Part shown: one piece after another, positions 7,370-8,147 of the stretch
How the letters are laid out: each line of letters opens with the position of its first letter
Numbering within the stretch: position 1 is the first letter of the stretch
Assembly (NCBI GenBank): GCA_945901145.1
Contig: CAMDJY010000059.1
Location: 1-8,147, forward strand
Reading direction: 5' to 3'
Source of the DNA: Legionella genomosp. 1
Lineage (GTDB): Bacteria; Pseudomonadota; Gammaproteobacteria; Legionellales; Legionellaceae
DNA: 8,147 bases
Notes under the pieces: model-generated
Told to the model about the DNA's origin: nothing
Seen by the model: only the letters and a program-made list of their open reading frames with translations
The model's database searches: none
Translations under genes and position numbers: made by a program

Positions 7370-7981
7370 ATGAGTGCTTGGCTGTTTGGTAGAATCATCA
7401 CCACGCATCAACCTGGAAAAATTGTATTAGATGTCAACGGGGTTGGGTATGATGTTGAAACCTCGCTGTCAACGTTTTTTCAATTAGAATCGCGTCAAGA
7501 TTTAGTCGGCTTGCATATTCATACTGTTGTTCGTGAAGATGCATTTCTTTTGTATGGTTTTATTCATCAAGAGGAGCGTGCATTATTTCGTGCCTTGATT
7601 AAAGTCAATGGTGTCGGTCCCAAAATGGCTGTCACCATTCTTTCGAGTATTACCCCAGAGGATTTTATTCGCTGCATTCAGCAACAAAATACGAGTTCTT
7701 TGACCAAGCTGCCAGGAATTGGCAAAAAGACAGCCGAACGACTCGTGGTTGAGATGAAAGATTCGTTGAGTCAATTGGGAGATTATACGAAGCTCAGGCC
7801 TATTGCATTGGATCAAGAACACCAGTCTCATTTTCACCATCAACAAGAAGCCATTAGCGCATTAGAGTCTTTGGGTTATAAAACACAGGAAGCCACTAAA
7901 ATGATTCAGCACATTGATGATGGGCAAAAAAGTTCGGAACAGTTAATTAGACAAGCATTACAAAAACTTGCGCATGCTTGA
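7370..7981 (+). CDS. ruvA: Holliday-junction branch-migration protein RuvA
   Basis: RuvA tetramers bind four-way junctions and load the RuvB motor for branch migration. The 203-residue protein equals E. coli RuvA in length. Domain I (OB fold, about residues 1-63) contains DVNGVGYDVE and the acidic pin Glu56-Asp57 (VREDAFLLYGF). Domain II has two helix-hairpin-helix motifs, VNGVGPKMA (79-87) and LPGIGKKTAERL (114-125). After a flexible linker, domain III (about 158-203), which contacts RuvB, is intact (EAISALESLGYK). ATG 7370 has GGAG (7360-7363) 6 bases upstream, within the end of ruvC. The N-terminus MSAWLFGRI departs from the usual MIGRLRG. ruvB, normally next, is not in the window; a convergent gene begins 19 bases after the stop. 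Since domain III is intact, RuvB is probably encoded elsewhere. Confidence 0.97.
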   Translation: MSAWLFGRIITTHQPGKIVLDVNGVGYDVETSLSTFFQLESRQDLVGLHIHTVVREDAFLLYGFIHQEERALFRALIKVNGVGPKMAVTILSSITPEDFIRCIQQQNTSSLTKLPGIGKKTAERLVVEMKDSLSQLGDYTKLRPIALDQEHQSHFHHQQEAISALESLGYKTQEATKMIQHIDDGQKSSEQLIRQALQKLAHA

Positions 7982-8006
7982 TTTAATGAGCTAAAAAAAA
8001 TCAAGC
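7976..8006. repeat. Inverted repeat spanning the ends of two convergent genes
   Basis: GCTTGATTT (7976-7984) and AAATCAAGC (7998-8006) are perfect 9-base inverted arms around a 13-base spacer. Each arm includes a TGA stop codon: that of ruvA at 7979-7981 and that of the minus-strand gene at 8001-8003. Both genes therefore end GCT TGA TTT. An RNA hairpin could form from either strand, but there is no T-run after the stem on either strand (the run of A/T lies in the loop and inner arm), so it is not a standard terminator. It may still slow transcription or protect the 3' ends; chance cannot be excluded. Confidence 0.6.
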
Positions 8007-8147
8007 TCGTAACCACTTCCAAATTGGTGTAATAATAATATGATATTTCTCGCCATTTCTTTCTACAATTTCGCTACCTTCTTCATGCTCTGTAATAATC
8101 CATCCTTCAGATAATGAAAATTTATTCATTGCTTCTATTAAACCTAA
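8001..8147 (-). CDS. C-terminal fragment of a probable AAA ATPase (DUF4143-type family), cut by the window edge
   Basis: The minus strand is open from the window edge to a TGA at 8001-8003 and encodes 48 residues starting LGLIEAMNKFSLSEGWIIT and ending IIITPIWKWLRA. The pattern GLxEAxxxFxLxEGxIIT, a charged stretch, then IxPxWKWL at the very end matches, from memory, the C-terminus of bacterial and archaeal ATPases with an N-terminal AAA domain and a C-terminal DUF4143 domain. Their function is poorly known; the C-terminal part is thought to be nuclease-like. Neither the ATPase motifs nor the start lie in the window, so the family call is tentative. My count gives 46 G+C in 147 bases (31%), against 42% (50 of 120) in a ruvA sample (7381-7500), which hints at acquired DNA. 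It is convergent with ruvA and stands where ruvB is expected. Confidence 0.65.
   Translation of the reverse strand, partial: LGLIEAMNKFSLSEGWIITEHEEGSEIVERNGEKYHIIITPIWKWLRA

Noticed and set aside
7985..8010. GAGCT/AGCTC inverted repeat with an internal A8/T8 run as a bidirectional terminator
   Set aside because: The stem is only 5 bp, and the T-run lies in the loop, not after the stem.

Overview
The window is a dense stretch of bacterial housekeeping genes. It looks gammaproteobacterial: AcpP is nearly identical to the enterobacterial protein around its phosphopantetheine site, and the order plsX-fabD-fabG-acpP followed by tmk-holB-tatD is a shortened form of the well-known gammaproteobacterial cluster. 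The DNA is moderately AT-rich. A transporter reminiscent of the phagosomal (Pht-type) major facilitator proteins makes a Legionellales or Coxiella-like, possibly host-associated, organism a reasonable inference. The sequence alone does not prove this.

Region 1 (24-3098, + strand) holds plsX, fabD, fabG and acpP, the link between fatty-acid elongation and phospholipid synthesis. plsX, fabD and fabG all appear to start with TTG, each behind a Shine-Dalgarno sequence. The usual fabH (between plsX and fabD) and fabF (after acpP) are absent. A strong intrinsic terminator at 3138-3171 closes the unit.

Region 2 (3193-7981, + strand) is a tight run of six genes with overlaps or very short gaps: tmk (dTMP kinase), holB (DNA polymerase III delta prime), tatD (metal-dependent nuclease), a 12-helix MFS transporter, ruvC and ruvA (Holliday-junction processing). 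pabC and mltG are missing before tmk, and no PilZ gene lies between holB and tatD. The unit therefore combines nucleotide supply, the replication clamp loader and DNA repair, with a transporter inserted in the middle.

Region 3 (7982-8147) holds no ruvB. Instead, the 3' end of a convergent minus-strand gene begins 19 bases after ruvA. Its 48 visible residues resemble the C-terminus of an AAA ATPase of the DUF4143-type family, and it is clearly more AT-rich than ruvA. The two convergent genes end in the same nine bases and so form an inverted repeat across the junction.

No CRISPR array, RNA gene, insertion sequence or clearly new system is visible. The points most worth following up are the losses from the fab cluster, the split of ruvB from ruvCA by an ATPase gene, and the transporter. 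There is no gene-free stretch longer than 100 bases.
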